DNA of 64,000 bases from Euzebya rosea (GTDB lineage Bacteria > Actinomycetota > Nitriliruptoria > Euzebyales > Euzebyaceae): the NCBI RefSeq assembly GCF_003073135.1, contig NZ_PGDQ01000006.1:310001-374000 (forward strand), read 5' to 3'. Under the pieces are notes generated by a model. The model was not told the origin of the DNA. It did no database searches and saw only the letters and a list, made by a program, of their open reading frames with translations. Positions 8,745 through 16,889 of this stretch are shown here, piece by piece; the first letter of the stretch is position 1, and the number at the start of each line of letters is the position of its first letter. The translations under genes were made by a program, and so were the position numbers.

Positions 8745-10987
8745 CGTCCGTGGAACGTCTTGAGGCGCAGGGAGTTCCCCACGACGAAGACGCTCGAGAA
8801 GGCCATCGCCGCGCTGGCGATGAGCGGGTTGAGGTACCCCAGCGCGGCCAACGGAATCGCGGCCACGTTGTAGGCGAACGCCCAGAAGAGGTTGCCCTTG
8901 ATGGTACGCAGCGTTCGACGCGACAGCCGGATCGCCGTCGCCGCCGTTCGCAGGTCATCGCGCACCAGCGTGAGGTCGCTGGCCTCGATCGCCACGTCGG
9001 TCCCGGCGCCCATCGCCAGGCCCAGGTCGGCCTGGGCCAGCGCGGCCGCATCGTTGACGCCGTCGCCGACCATGGCCACGACGCGTCCCTCTGACTGCAG
9101 GCGCGCAACGACGGCCAGCTTGTCCTCGGGCAGCACCTCGGCGATGACCTCGTCGATCCCGACGGCCCGCGCCACGTGCTGGGCCGCCGCGGCGTTGTCA
9201 CCGGTCAGCAGGACCGGGGTCAGGCCGAGCGACCGGAGCTCGGTGATCGCGTCCGCAGACGTCGGCCGGACGGTGTCGGCCACGACGAGCAGGCCGTGCA
9301 CCTCACCATCCCAGCCGACCAGGACGGCCGTCTGGCCCCGTGCCTCCGCAGCCTCCTTGGCCGCGGACAGCTCGGCGTCCGGGTGCAGCGCCCAGTCTTC
9401 GAGGAACTGCTGGCGGCCGGCGACGACGGCGTGCCCGTCGACGACCCCCTGGACGCCCAGCCCCTGGGTGGACTGGAACGACTCCACGGCCGGCAGGGGG
9501 CCGAGCCGGTCGACACCGGCTGCCGCGATGGCCCTGGCGATGGGGTGCTCGGAGGCGTCCTCCAGCGCCGCGGCGATGCGCAGTAGCTCGTCGGGGTCGG
9601 TGCCGTCGGTGGCGACGACGTCCACCAGCGACATCCGCCCGGTGGTGATCGTGCCGGTCTTGTCCAGCACGACGGTGTCGACCCGTCGTGTCGACTCGAG
9701 GACCTCGGGGCCCTTGATGAGGATCCCGAGCTGGGCGCCGCGTCCGGTCCCGACCAGCAGGGCTGTCGGGGTGGCCAGGCCGAGCGCGCAGGGGCAGGCG
9801 ATGATCAGCACGGCAACTGCCGCGGTGAAGGCCAGGTTCGCCCCCGCGCCGAGGGCGAGCCACACGCCGAGGGTGAGCACGGCCAGCACCAGCACGATCG
9901 GCACGAAGACCGCGGAGATCCGGTCGGCCAGGCGCTGGATGGGCGCCTTGCCCGTCTGGGCGTCGGTGACCAGCCGGGCGATCCGGGACAGCTGGGTGTC
10001 GGCCCCGACGCGGGTTGCGCGAACGACCAAGCGGCCGCCGGCGTTGACGGTGGCGCCGGTCACCGTGTCGTCGGGCCCCACCTCCACGGGCACGCTCTCG
10101 CCGGTCAGCAGGGAGGTGTCGATGGCGGAGGTGCCCTCCACCACGACGCCGTCGGTGGCGACCTTCTCACCGGGCCGCACGACGAAGACGTCGCCGACGA
10201 CGAGCTGGTCGATGGGGACCCGGACCTCGATCCCGTCACGGAGCACCGCGGCGTCCTTCGCGCCGAGCTCCAGCAACGCCTTGAGCGCCGCGCCGGAGGA
10301 TCGCTTGGCGCGCGCTTCTGCGTACCGCCCGGCCAGCACGAACACCGTGACGGCAGCGGCGACCTCGAGGTAGATCTCGTGGGCACCGTTGCCGCGGCTG
10401 CCGGTCAGCTCCATCGACATGGTCATGCCGGGCATGCCGGCCCCACCGAAGAACAGCGCGTAGACCGACCACGCCATGGCAGCGATGGTGCCGATCGAGA
10501 TGAGCGTGTCCATGGTCGCGGCGCCGTGCCGGGCGTTCGTCCAGGCCGCCCGGTGGAACGGTGCGGCACCCCAGACCACCACCGGCGCGGCGAGGGTCAG
10601 GGCCAGCCACTGCCAGTTGGTGAACTGCAGCGCCGGCACCATCGACAGGAGGACGACGGGAAGGGACAGCGCAGCCGACACCACCAGGCGGTGGCGCAAC
10701 GCGGCGGTGGGATCCTCCGCTGGTGCTGCTTCGGCAGGGCCCACGGGGGCCGATCCCACCGCGGGCACGACGGTCGCGCGGTAGCCGACGGACTCGACGG
10801 CCTCCACCAGCGTGGCCGGGTCGACACCCGGAGCGGTGATCGTGGCCTGCTCCGTGGCGTAGTTGACGGTCGCCTCGACGCCGTCGAGGTCGTTCAGCCG
10901 CCGTTCGATCCGTCCTGCGCACGACGCGCAGGTCATCCCCTCTATGGCGAGGTCGACGGTGGCGGGTCTGGTGGCGAGCGTGGTCAC
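8741..10987 (-). CDS. copA: Copper-translocating P1B-type ATPase
   Basis: A 748-residue heavy-metal pump of the plasma membrane that exports Cu(I) using ATP. Domains in order: an N-terminal metal-binding HMA domain with GMTCASC (Cys20, Cys23), transmembrane segments, an actuator domain with TGES, the transport-site motif Cys398-Pro-Cys400, phosphorylation Asp442 in DKTGT, the HP motif in SEHPIA, and GDGVND. The CPC motif and the chaperone partner support copper specificity. Its ATG overlaps the stop of the upstream chaperone gene (ATGA), and its own stop overlaps the downstream cupredoxin start. Control probably comes from the CsoR-like sites upstream of the operon. Confidence 0.95.
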   Translation of the reverse strand: MTTLATRPATVDLAIEGMTCASCAGRIERRLNDLDGVEATVNYATEQATITAPGVDPATLVEAVESVGYRATVVPAVGSAPVGPAEAAPAEDPTAALRHRLVVSAALSLPVVLLSMVPALQFTNWQWLALTLAAPVVVWGAAPFHRAAWTNARHGAATMDTLISIGTIAAMAWSVYALFFGGAGMPGMTMSMELTGSRGNGAHEIYLEVAAAVTVFVLAGRYAEARAKRSSGAALKALLELGAKDAAVLRDGIEVRVPIDQLVVGDVFVVRPGEKVATDGVVVEGTSAIDTSLLTGESVPVEVGPDDTVTGATVNAGGRLVVRATRVGADTQLSRIARLVTDAQTGKAPIQRLADRISAVFVPIVLVLAVLTLGVWLALGAGANLAFTAAVAVLIIACPCALGLATPTALLVGTGRGAQLGILIKGPEVLESTRRVDTVVLDKTGTITTGRMSLVDVVATDGTDPDELLRIAAALEDASEHPIARAIAAAGVDRLGPLPAVESFQSTQGLGVQGVVDGHAVVAGRQQFLEDWALHPDAELSAAKEAAEARGQTAVLVGWDGEVHGLLVVADTVRPTSADAITELRSLGLTPVLLTGDNAAAAQHVARAVGIDEVIAEVLPEDKLAVVARLQSEGRVVAMVGDGVNDAAALAQADLGLAMGAGTDVAIEASDLTLVRDDLRTAATAIRLSRRTLRTIKGNLFWAFAYNVAAIPLAALGYLNPLIASAAMAFSSVFVVGNSLRLKTFHGR

Positions 10988-11202
10988 GACGTCACCTCGT
11001 ATCCGGCGTCGCGTACCGCGGCGGTGATCGCCTCCAGGTCGGCCGGCCCGTCGGTGCGCACCGTCATGGCACGGGAGCGGACGCTGACGTCGACGTTCGT
11101 GACGCCGGCCAGGGGGCTGACGGCATCCCGGATCGTCGCGGCGCAGTGGCCGCAGGTCATCCCGTCGATCGTGACGGTCGTGGTGGTGGGCTGGGTCGTC
11201 AT
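10984..11202 (-). CDS. copZ: Copper chaperone, heavy-metal-associated domain
   Basis: A 72-residue single HMA domain with the metal-binding motif GMTCGHC near the N-terminus and a ferredoxin-like alternation ending in RDAGYEVTS. Such proteins carry Cu(I) to the N-terminal domain of CopA. The ATG has AAGGAG 6 bases upstream. It is the first gene of the operon, directly behind two CsoR-like dyads, and overlaps copA by four bases. The family also includes mercury-binding MerP, but the gene order supports copper. Confidence 0.93.
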   Translation of the reverse strand: MTTQPTTTTVTIDGMTCGHCAATIRDAVSPLAGVTNVDVSVRSRAMTVRTDGPADLEAITAAVRDAGYEVTS

Positions 11203-11222
11203 GGCTGCTCCTTCTGGACGTG

Positions 11223-11276
11223 TATACCCCCGGTGGGTATATGGGATGCGAGGGAATATACCCCTAGGGGGTATAT
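11223..11276. promoter_or_regulatory. Two CsoR-like copper operators
   Basis: Two inverted repeats lie between copZ and the divergent deacylase gene. Site 1 (11223-11241) has perfect 7-bp arms TATACCC and GGGTATA around CCGGT. Site 2 (11256-11276) has perfect 9-bp arms ATATACCCC and GGGGTATAT around TAG. This AT-flanked C-tract/G-tract dyad is the known CsoR operator type. Site centres are about 34 bp apart, near three helical turns. No csoR gene lies in the window, so the repressor must be encoded elsewhere. Confidence 0.8.
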
Positions 11277-11320
11277 GTGCCAACAACAATCTCGACCGGC
11301 TCGTGCGAGGATCGGTGGCC

Positions 11321-11794
11321 ATGGACGCCCCACCCGCTGTTGCCGGCGCTGCCGCCCTCGGCCTGGACGTCGAGCTCAGCGACGTCGGCCCCTCCCGATC
11401 GATGGAGGAGCACGAGGCCAAGCTCGGCGTCGCGCCCGGCAGCCTCTGCAAGACCCTGCTGGTCCGCCGGGACGAGGACGACTACGTCTTCGTCGTCGTC
11501 TCCGGCGGCCGGAGGATGGAATGGAAGAAGCTCCGCGAGGCCCTCGGCGTCGACCGGGCGAGCATGGCCACCCGTGAGCAGCTGCTGGACGTCACCGGCT
11601 TTCTGCCCGGCACCGTCACCGTCCTCGGGGCGGCCCGCACCCTCCCCGTGATCATCGACGCCGTCGCCGCAGGGTTCGACCGGATCGCCGTCGGGTCCGG
11701 TGCCAGCGGCGTCTCGGCGCTGGTCGACACGCAGGCCTTCGTTGCCGCAACGAAGGCCACCGTCGAGGACGTGACCGTCCCCGATGGCCGCTGA
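11321..11794 (+). CDS. YbaK/EbsC-family aminoacyl-tRNA deacylase
   Basis: A 157-residue protein of the YbaK/ProX editing-domain family, which hydrolyses mischarged tRNAs such as Cys-tRNA(Pro). Typical features are the Lys in GSLCKTLLVRRD, the segment FVVVSGGRRMEWKKLREALG, and the C-terminal SGASGVSALVDTQAF region. The ATG start gives the usual family length; open frame continues upstream only as high-GC noise. It overlaps the next gene by 11 bases, so the two are probably co-transcribed, although the functions look unrelated. It is divergent from the copper operon. Confidence 0.87.
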   Translation: MDAPPAVAGAAALGLDVELSDVGPSRSMEEHEAKLGVAPGSLCKTLLVRRDEDDYVFVVVSGGRRMEWKKLREALGVDRASMATREQLLDVTGFLPGTVTVLGAARTLPVIIDAVAAGFDRIAVGSGASGVSALVDTQAFVAATKATVEDVTVPDGR

Positions 11795-13538
11795 CGCGCC
11801 AGAGGCGACCACCGTCGGGCAGCGCCCACCGAGGGTGCTGACCGGGATCGGCGTGGGCCGTGGCGTGGCCGTCGCCCCCCTCGTCGTCCTGGCCCCGCCG
11901 CCCCGCGCACCGGCCGACGAACCCTCCGCGGTTGACCCCGCCACGGCGCTGGAACGCATAGAGGCGGCCTTCCAGGCGGTCGGTTCCAGCCTCGCCGCGC
12001 GCGCCGCCGCGACCGACGGCGCGCTGGCCGACATCCTCGACGCGACCGCCTCCATGGCCCACGACCCCGCCATGCTGACCGCGGTCCGACGACACCTCGA
12101 CGAAGGGCACGGACCAGCCACCGCCGTCACCAACGCAGCCGCCGGGTTCGCCGACGCCCTGCGCGCCGCCGGTGGTCGGGTCGCCGACCGCGTGACCGAC
12201 CTCAACAGCGTCCGTGATCGGGTCGTCGCCAGGCTGCTCGGGGCCGACACCCCCGCGCTGCACGACATCGACGGCCAGTTCGTGGTGGCGGCCGTCGACC
12301 TAGCCCCGGCCGACGCCGCTGCGCTGGACCCCTCGCGGGTCGTGGCGATCGTCACCGAGCAGGGTGGCCCGCTCGGCCACACCGCGATCGTCGCCGGTCA
12401 GCTCGGCCTGCCCTGTGTCGTGCAGGTCGCCGGCATCACCGCCGTCGACGCGGGCACCCTCGTCGCCGTCGACGCGTCGGCTGGGACCGTCACCACCGAC
12501 CCCCCTCCCGAGCAGGTCGTCGCCACCACCGCCAGACGGGACGAGGTCGCCCGGACACTCGCACTGGACACCGCCCCCGGCGCCACGGCCGACGGGATCG
12601 GGGTCGCGTTGCTGGCCAACGTTGGCACCGTCGACGACACCCGCCGGGCGGTCGACGTGACCGCCGAGGGCATCGGGCTGCTGCGGACCGAGCTGCTGTT
12701 CACCGGCCGGCAGACCGCCCCCACGGTGGAGGAGCAGGCCGAGGCGTACCGAGGGGTCCTCGACCCCATGGCGGGGAAGCGGGTCGTCGTGCGGACCCTC
12801 GACGTCGGCGCCGACAAGCCGCTGCCGTTCCTCGACCGCCCGTCCGAGCCCAACCCGGCGCTCGGCGTGCGCGGCGTCCGGCTGGACCGCACCCACCCGC
12901 AGCTGGAGGCCGACCAGCTGACCGCGCTCGGCGCGCTGGTCGCCGGCATGCCCGAGGCCGATCGGGACGACGTGTGGGTCATGGCGCCGATGGTGGCCAC
13001 CACGGGGGAAGCCGCCCGCTTCGCCGACGAGGCCCGCGCCCACGGCATCCGCACGGTCGGGGCGATGGTCGAGGTGCCCGCCGCCGCGCTGCGGGCCCAC
13101 GCCCTGCTGGCCGAGCTCGACTTCGTCTCCGTCGGCACCAACGACCTGGCGCAGTACACGATGGCGGCCGACCGGATGGCCGGCGACCTGTCGGACCTGC
13201 TGGACCTGTGGCAGCCGGCCGTGCTGGACCTGGTCGCCCGCACGATCCGTGCGGGGGTCGACCTCGGCAAGCCGGTCGGGGTGTGCGGCGAGTCCGCCGG
13301 TGACCCGCTGATGGCGCTGGTGCTGGTCGGCCTGGGCGCGAGCAGCCTGTCGATGTCCCCGGCCGCGATGCCGGCCGTCCGCCTCGCGGTACGGGCCCAC
13401 ACGATGGAACGGTGTCGGGAGGTCGCCGCCGTCGTCCTGGACGCCGACGACGCCGGGACCGCCCGGGCCCGTGCGCTGGGCCTGGCCGACCCCGACGTGG
13501 TGGGGCTGCTCGGACTGGGGCGCTGGGGCCCCGAGTGA
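11784..13538 (+). CDS. ptsI: Phosphoenolpyruvate-protein phosphotransferase (PTS enzyme I)
   Basis: Enzyme I passes phosphate from phosphoenolpyruvate to HPr, the first step of the sugar phosphotransferase system. The 584-residue protein has the N-terminal swivelling domain with phospho-accepting His199 (GGPLGHTAIVAG), then the PEP-binding barrel with RTLDVGADKPLPFL, NPALGVRG, MVEVPAA, GTNDLAQYTMAADR and the catalytic Cys of VGVCGESAGDP. All key residues are present. No HPr or enzyme II gene is adjacent, so its partners lie elsewhere or it has a regulatory role. It overlaps the deacylase gene by 11 bases. Confidence 0.93.
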   Translation: MAADAPEATTVGQRPPRVLTGIGVGRGVAVAPLVVLAPPPRAPADEPSAVDPATALERIEAAFQAVGSSLAARAAATDGALADILDATASMAHDPAMLTAVRRHLDEGHGPATAVTNAAAGFADALRAAGGRVADRVTDLNSVRDRVVARLLGADTPALHDIDGQFVVAAVDLAPADAAALDPSRVVAIVTEQGGPLGHTAIVAGQLGLPCVVQVAGITAVDAGTLVAVDASAGTVTTDPPPEQVVATTARRDEVARTLALDTAPGATADGIGVALLANVGTVDDTRRAVDVTAEGIGLLRTELLFTGRQTAPTVEEQAEAYRGVLDPMAGKRVVVRTLDVGADKPLPFLDRPSEPNPALGVRGVRLDRTHPQLEADQLTALGALVAGMPEADRDDVWVMAPMVATTGEAARFADEARAHGIRTVGAMVEVPAAALRAHALLAELDFVSVGTNDLAQYTMAADRMAGDLSDLLDLWQPAVLDLVARTIRAGVDLGKPVGVCGESAGDPLMALVLVGLGASSLSMSPAAMPAVRLAVRAHTMERCREVAAVVLDADDAGTARARALGLADPDVVGLLGLGRWGPE

Positions 13539-13560
13539 GGCCGCCCGGGTCGAGCCGACC

Positions 13561-13588
13561 GGGTCAGGTCGCCCGGGTCAGGTCGCCC
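13561..13588. repeat. 14-bp tandem duplication over a stop codon
   Basis: GGGTCAGGTCGCCC occurs twice head to tail, with a degenerate third copy to the left. The second unit contains the stop codon (13578-13580, minus strand) of the DUF4178-type gene. The ptsI gene converges from the other side. Confidence 0.8.
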
Positions 13589-14186
13589 GGGTCGAGTTCG
13601 AGACGTCGCGACCGGCAGCGACCTCCCAGCCGGACCACTCGCCGTGGTCGACCGTCGGGGTGGATCCGCAGCTCGAGCAGCGGTTCAGCTGGTCCAGCAC
13701 CAGCGGCGCGCCGCAGTTGGGGCACGACCCGGCCGACACGGTGCGGCGGCCGGTCCTGGAGTCACCGAACCGCTCGAAGGACACCCGCTGCCCGTCGGGG
13801 CCGGTGAAGTCGACGTAGTCGATCGAGCCGTGGTCCGGCAGGTCCACCGACCCGCCCGTGCGGAACCGCGCCGTCCCGTCCTCGGACCGCTTGTAGGAGC
13901 GGCCCTTGTAGGAGACCGTTCGCTCACCCGGTCCACCGTTGACGCTCAGCGGCGGCACGCTCTCCCACAGGGTGGCGAGGGTCTCGTCGAAGTTCTCCAC
14001 CGACACCCAGAACCGCTTGCCGTCGGCCCCGACGATCAGGTGCTCCACCCAGGTGTCGCCGTCCTCGTCGAACAGCACCGTCCCCTGGATGTGGCCGCGG
14101 CGGCCGTCGACCTCCACCGACGACCCCACGGGTGCGTTGGCGAACTGCTCCAGCGTCCTCACCCGCTTGTTCCCGAAGATCCCCAC
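13578..14186 (-). CDS. DUF4178-type protein with C-terminal zinc ribbon
   Basis: A 202-residue soluble protein. The first 150 residues resemble the DUF4178 fold, a beta-rich domain with WVEHLIVGADGKRFWVSVE and the SYKGRSYKRSEDGTARF strand pair. The C-terminus has a CPNC...CSSC zinc ribbon (SCPNCGAPLVLDQLNRCSSC). GTG at 14186 has GGAGGA 8 bases upstream and opens with GIFGNKR. The domain's biochemical role is not established. Such proteins often neighbour surface or membrane-remodelling genes, which is not obvious here. Confidence 0.75.
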   Translation of the reverse strand: MGIFGNKRVRTLEQFANAPVGSSVEVDGRRGHIQGTVLFDEDGDTWVEHLIVGADGKRFWVSVENFDETLATLWESVPPLSVNGGPGERTVSYKGRSYKRSEDGTARFRTGGSVDLPDHGSIDYVDFTGPDGQRVSFERFGDSRTGRRTVSAGSCPNCGAPLVLDQLNRCSSCGSTPTVDHGEWSGWEVAAGRDVSNSTRAT

Positions 14187-14457
14187 GGTCAGTGTCCTCC
14201 CTCGTGTCCTGCTTCCCTCCGGCCGGCAGCGTAGACCGCGCCGGCCTGCCACCCCTCCCCTCGACGGATTCTGACCCACATCTGCAAGGTTCGGGGGCAA
14301 GGTGGGTCGACATCCGTCAGCAGCAGGCCGTGTTCCGGCCCCATCGGGGACTCGCCCGGGTCGTGTTCCGTCAGCCGGTGGGTCAGGATCCGCCGGGGGA
14401 GGGTCGGCTGTCGGGGCCGCCAGAGGGCCGTGGACGGACTCCAGTAGGGTCTCGGCC
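14187..14457. other. Divergent spacer, 271 bases
   Basis: Spacer between the DUF4178-type gene and the divergent serine hydrolase. I see no gene. GACCCAC (from 14274) and GTGGGTC about 20 bases later form a 7-bp inverted repeat that could be an operator or hairpin. Promoters for both genes must lie here, but none is clear by eye. Confidence 0.4.
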
Positions 14458-15573
14458 GTGAGCCCTCGCCCCGTCCGTGCCGCCGCCCTGTCCATCGCAC
14501 GGTCCATCGCACTGTCGATCGCCGTCTGCCTCACCCTCGTGGGGTGCACCGCTGCAGGGGAGGAGGAGGGCACGGGCGAGATGTCAGCTGACGCGCTCGA
14601 GGACGTGCTGGCCGGCATCGACCCCGACGGCCCCGGGTGCGTCGCCGGAGCCCGGACGCCCGACGGGCAGCAGCTCGCCACGGCCGGCCTGGCCGACGTC
14701 GAGGACGGCGAACCGCTCGCCGAGGACACGATCTTCGACATCGCCTCGGTGTCCAAGCAGATGACCGCCGGGGCGATCGCGCTGCTCGTCGTCGACGGCC
14801 GTCTCTCCCTCGACACCCCCGTCGAGGAGCTGCTGGACCTGCCGCTGGACACCGACGGCATCACCGTCGCCGACCTGCTGCACCACACCTCCGGCCTGCC
14901 CGACTACACCGAGCTGCTGGACGCCGAGCTCGAGGAGGTCACCACCGACGACGATGCCGTCGCGGTGCTGGAGGGCGAGGAGCTCGTCTTCGAACCACGC
15001 ACCGACTTCGAGTACTCCAACACCAACTACCAGCTGCTCGGGCAGGTCGTGGGCGAGGTCACCGGCGAGGACCTCGTGACCTTCTCCACCGGGGAGCTGT
15101 TCGGACCGCTCGGCATGGACGACACCACCGTCCGGGACGACCAGGGTGACCTGCTGCCCGGGCAGGCGCAGGGGTACGAGGACGTCGGCGACGGCTGGAC
15201 CCCCGTCGGCTCGTCCTGGCAGCAGACCGGCGACGGTGCCGTCCACTCCACCGTCCCCGACCTGCTGCGCTGGGCCGGCCTGTTCCTCGACGAGCCGACC
15301 GAGGAGGGGCTGGGATCCGCGGCGTGGCTGGACGTCATGACCACACCCGGCCCGGTGCTCGACGACGGGGTCGGCTACGGCGGCGGGCTGAGCATCGACG
15401 AGGTCGACGACGGGCAGCTGCTGTCCCACGCCGGCTCGTGGATCGGCGTGGCGTCCTCGCTGCAGATTCTCCCCGAGGACGGCGTGGCCGTCGCCGTGCT
15501 GTGCAACGGCGACGACATCGACGCCGACGGCCTGGCCACCGAGCTGCTCGACACGCTCGCCGAGGGCCGCTGA
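14458..15573 (+). CDS. Serine hydrolase lipoprotein, beta-lactamase/D-Ala-D-Ala carboxypeptidase family
   Basis: A 371-residue exported serine hydrolase of the class C beta-lactamase-like family. The signal peptide ends in a lipobox (LTLVGCTA), so it is probably membrane-anchored outside the cell. The catalytic triad motifs are the SVSK tetrad (Ser and Lys), the YSN motif (YSNTNYQ) and HAG in place of the KTG box (LSHAGSWIG). Family members act as carboxypeptidases, esterases or amidases; true beta-lactam resistance is unlikely to be inferable. The GTG start is at the beginning of the signal peptide. Confidence 0.9.
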   Translation: MSPRPVRAAALSIARSIALSIAVCLTLVGCTAAGEEEGTGEMSADALEDVLAGIDPDGPGCVAGARTPDGQQLATAGLADVEDGEPLAEDTIFDIASVSKQMTAGAIALLVVDGRLSLDTPVEELLDLPLDTDGITVADLLHHTSGLPDYTELLDAELEEVTTDDDAVAVLEGEELVFEPRTDFEYSNTNYQLLGQVVGEVTGEDLVTFSTGELFGPLGMDDTTVRDDQGDLLPGQAQGYEDVGDGWTPVGSSWQQTGDGAVHSTVPDLLRWAGLFLDEPTEEGLGSAAWLDVMTTPGPVLDDGVGYGGGLSIDEVDDGQLLSHAGSWIGVASSLQILPEDGVAVAVLCNGDDIDADGLATELLDTLAEGR

Positions 15574-15641
15574 CGGCTCGACCGGTACCGACGTTCGTTC
15601 ACCGGGCGTGCACCCCGGGGTGATGTGCAAGGCTGCTCGGC

Positions 15642-16415
15642 ATGCCGTTCACGACCACGCCGTCCGGGATCCGCATCGACCACGAGGTGGTGGGTGAGGG
15701 CGACGACCTCGTCCTCGTCCACGGCATCACCGAGTCCAAGCAGACGTGGGACCCCGTCCTGCCGCACCTCGCGGAGGGGCACCGCCTGATCCTCCTCGAC
15801 CTGCGCGGCCACGGCCAGTCCGACGTCGCCGACGTGCACGACCTGGAGTCCATGGCCGACGACGTCAAGGCGGTCCTCGACGACGTCGGGTCCGACAACC
15901 CTGTGGTCGTGGGGCATTCCCTCGGGGGGATGGTCGTCTCGGTCCTGGCGGCGATCACGCCGGTCCGGGCCGTCGTCAACGTCGACCAGCCGCTGGCGCT
16001 CGCCGGGTTCAAGGACGCGCTGACGCCCCTGGAGCCGATGCTGCGCGGCGACGCGTTCGCCCAGGTCATGGCCGGCATGTTCGACGGCTACGCCGGACCG
16101 CTGCCGGAGGAGGAGAAGGCCCGCGTCGCGGCGCTGCGCACCCCCGACCAGCAGGTCGTGCTGGACATCTGGAGCCCGGTCTTCGACCAGACCGTTGAGG
16201 AGCTGGACGCGCTGGTCCGCGACATGCTCGACGGGATCGACGCGCCCTACCTCGCGCTGCACGGCGACGACCCCGGCCCCGACTACCGGGCGTGGCTGAC
16301 CGACGTCATCCCCCAGGCCCAGCTGGAGGTGTGGGACGGCATGGCCCACTACCCCCACCTGATGGAACCCGCCCGGTTCGCCGAGCGGGTCCGCAGCTTC
16401 GTCAACGACGGCTGA
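15642..16415 (+). CDS. Alpha/beta hydrolase
   Basis: A 257-residue alpha/beta-hydrolase-fold enzyme with the oxyanion segment LVHGITESKQTW, the strand and turn LLDLRGHGQSD, nucleophile elbow GHSLGG, and a C-terminal catalytic His in GMAHYPHL. There is no signal peptide. Esterases, lactonases and dehalogenases share this layout. The position of the acid residue and the lid do not reveal a substrate. It follows the serine hydrolase by 68 bases on the same strand. Confidence 0.88.
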   Translation: MPFTTTPSGIRIDHEVVGEGDDLVLVHGITESKQTWDPVLPHLAEGHRLILLDLRGHGQSDVADVHDLESMADDVKAVLDDVGSDNPVVVGHSLGGMVVSVLAAITPVRAVVNVDQPLALAGFKDALTPLEPMLRGDAFAQVMAGMFDGYAGPLPEEEKARVAALRTPDQQVVLDIWSPVFDQTVEELDALVRDMLDGIDAPYLALHGDDPGPDYRAWLTDVIPQAQLEVWDGMAHYPHLMEPARFAERVRSFVNDG

Positions 16416-16462
16416 AGCCCCGTTGACGGTGGCTCAGGTGATGTCGGTCAGGGGAGGGACGG

Positions 16463-16768
16463 TCAGTTGATCGTGACGTTGACGTCGCCGGCTTCGGCGT
16501 CGACGACGGTCACGACCGCCGGCAGCTCGGTGCCGTCGCTGGCGATGGCGATGCACTCGTAGGTGTCGCCGTCCTCGGCGTCGGCGAAGTCGACGCCGGA
16601 GCAGTCGGCCTCCCACGGCGACCCCTCGGGCAGCTGCTCGTCACCGATGGCGACGATGCCCTCGACGACCCTGTCGCTGTCGATGCCGCCGCCGATGGAG
16701 GCCTCGAACGAGCAGGCTGTCAGCAGGAGCGTGCAGGCAAGCGCGGCAAGCAGAAGAACGTGACGCAC
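16463..16768 (-). CDS. Small lipoprotein, DUF4333-like
   Basis: A 101-residue secreted protein. The signal peptide ends in the lipobox LLTACS, and the mature part has two Cys (EADCSGVDF and TYECIAIA) that could pair. The spacing and the ending strand AVVTVVDAEAGDVNVTIN resemble DUF4333 domains of actinobacterial lipoproteins. The GTG start has GAAGGGACG upstream. It lies downstream of the pseudokinase-FHA gene on the same strand with a 121-base gap. Function unknown. Confidence 0.75.
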   Translation of the reverse strand: MRHVLLLAALACTLLLTACSFEASIGGGIDSDRVVEGIVAIGDEQLPEGSPWEADCSGVDFADAEDGDTYECIAIASDGTELPAVVTVVDAEAGDVNVTIN

Positions 16769-16889
16769 GGGGCGTCCCTTCGTGTAGGTGCCAGCCCGAC
16801 GGACCAGCAGAAGCCGCAGACGGTACTGCCGTCGGGAAGGGACGCCAAACACCGTCTCCTGCCATGCAGGGTGTGCAGGTGCCGGGCGG

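Noticed and set aside
14458-15573. Beta-lactam resistance gene
   Set aside because: The fold motifs also occur in many carboxypeptidases and esterases; nothing in the sequence indicates resistance.
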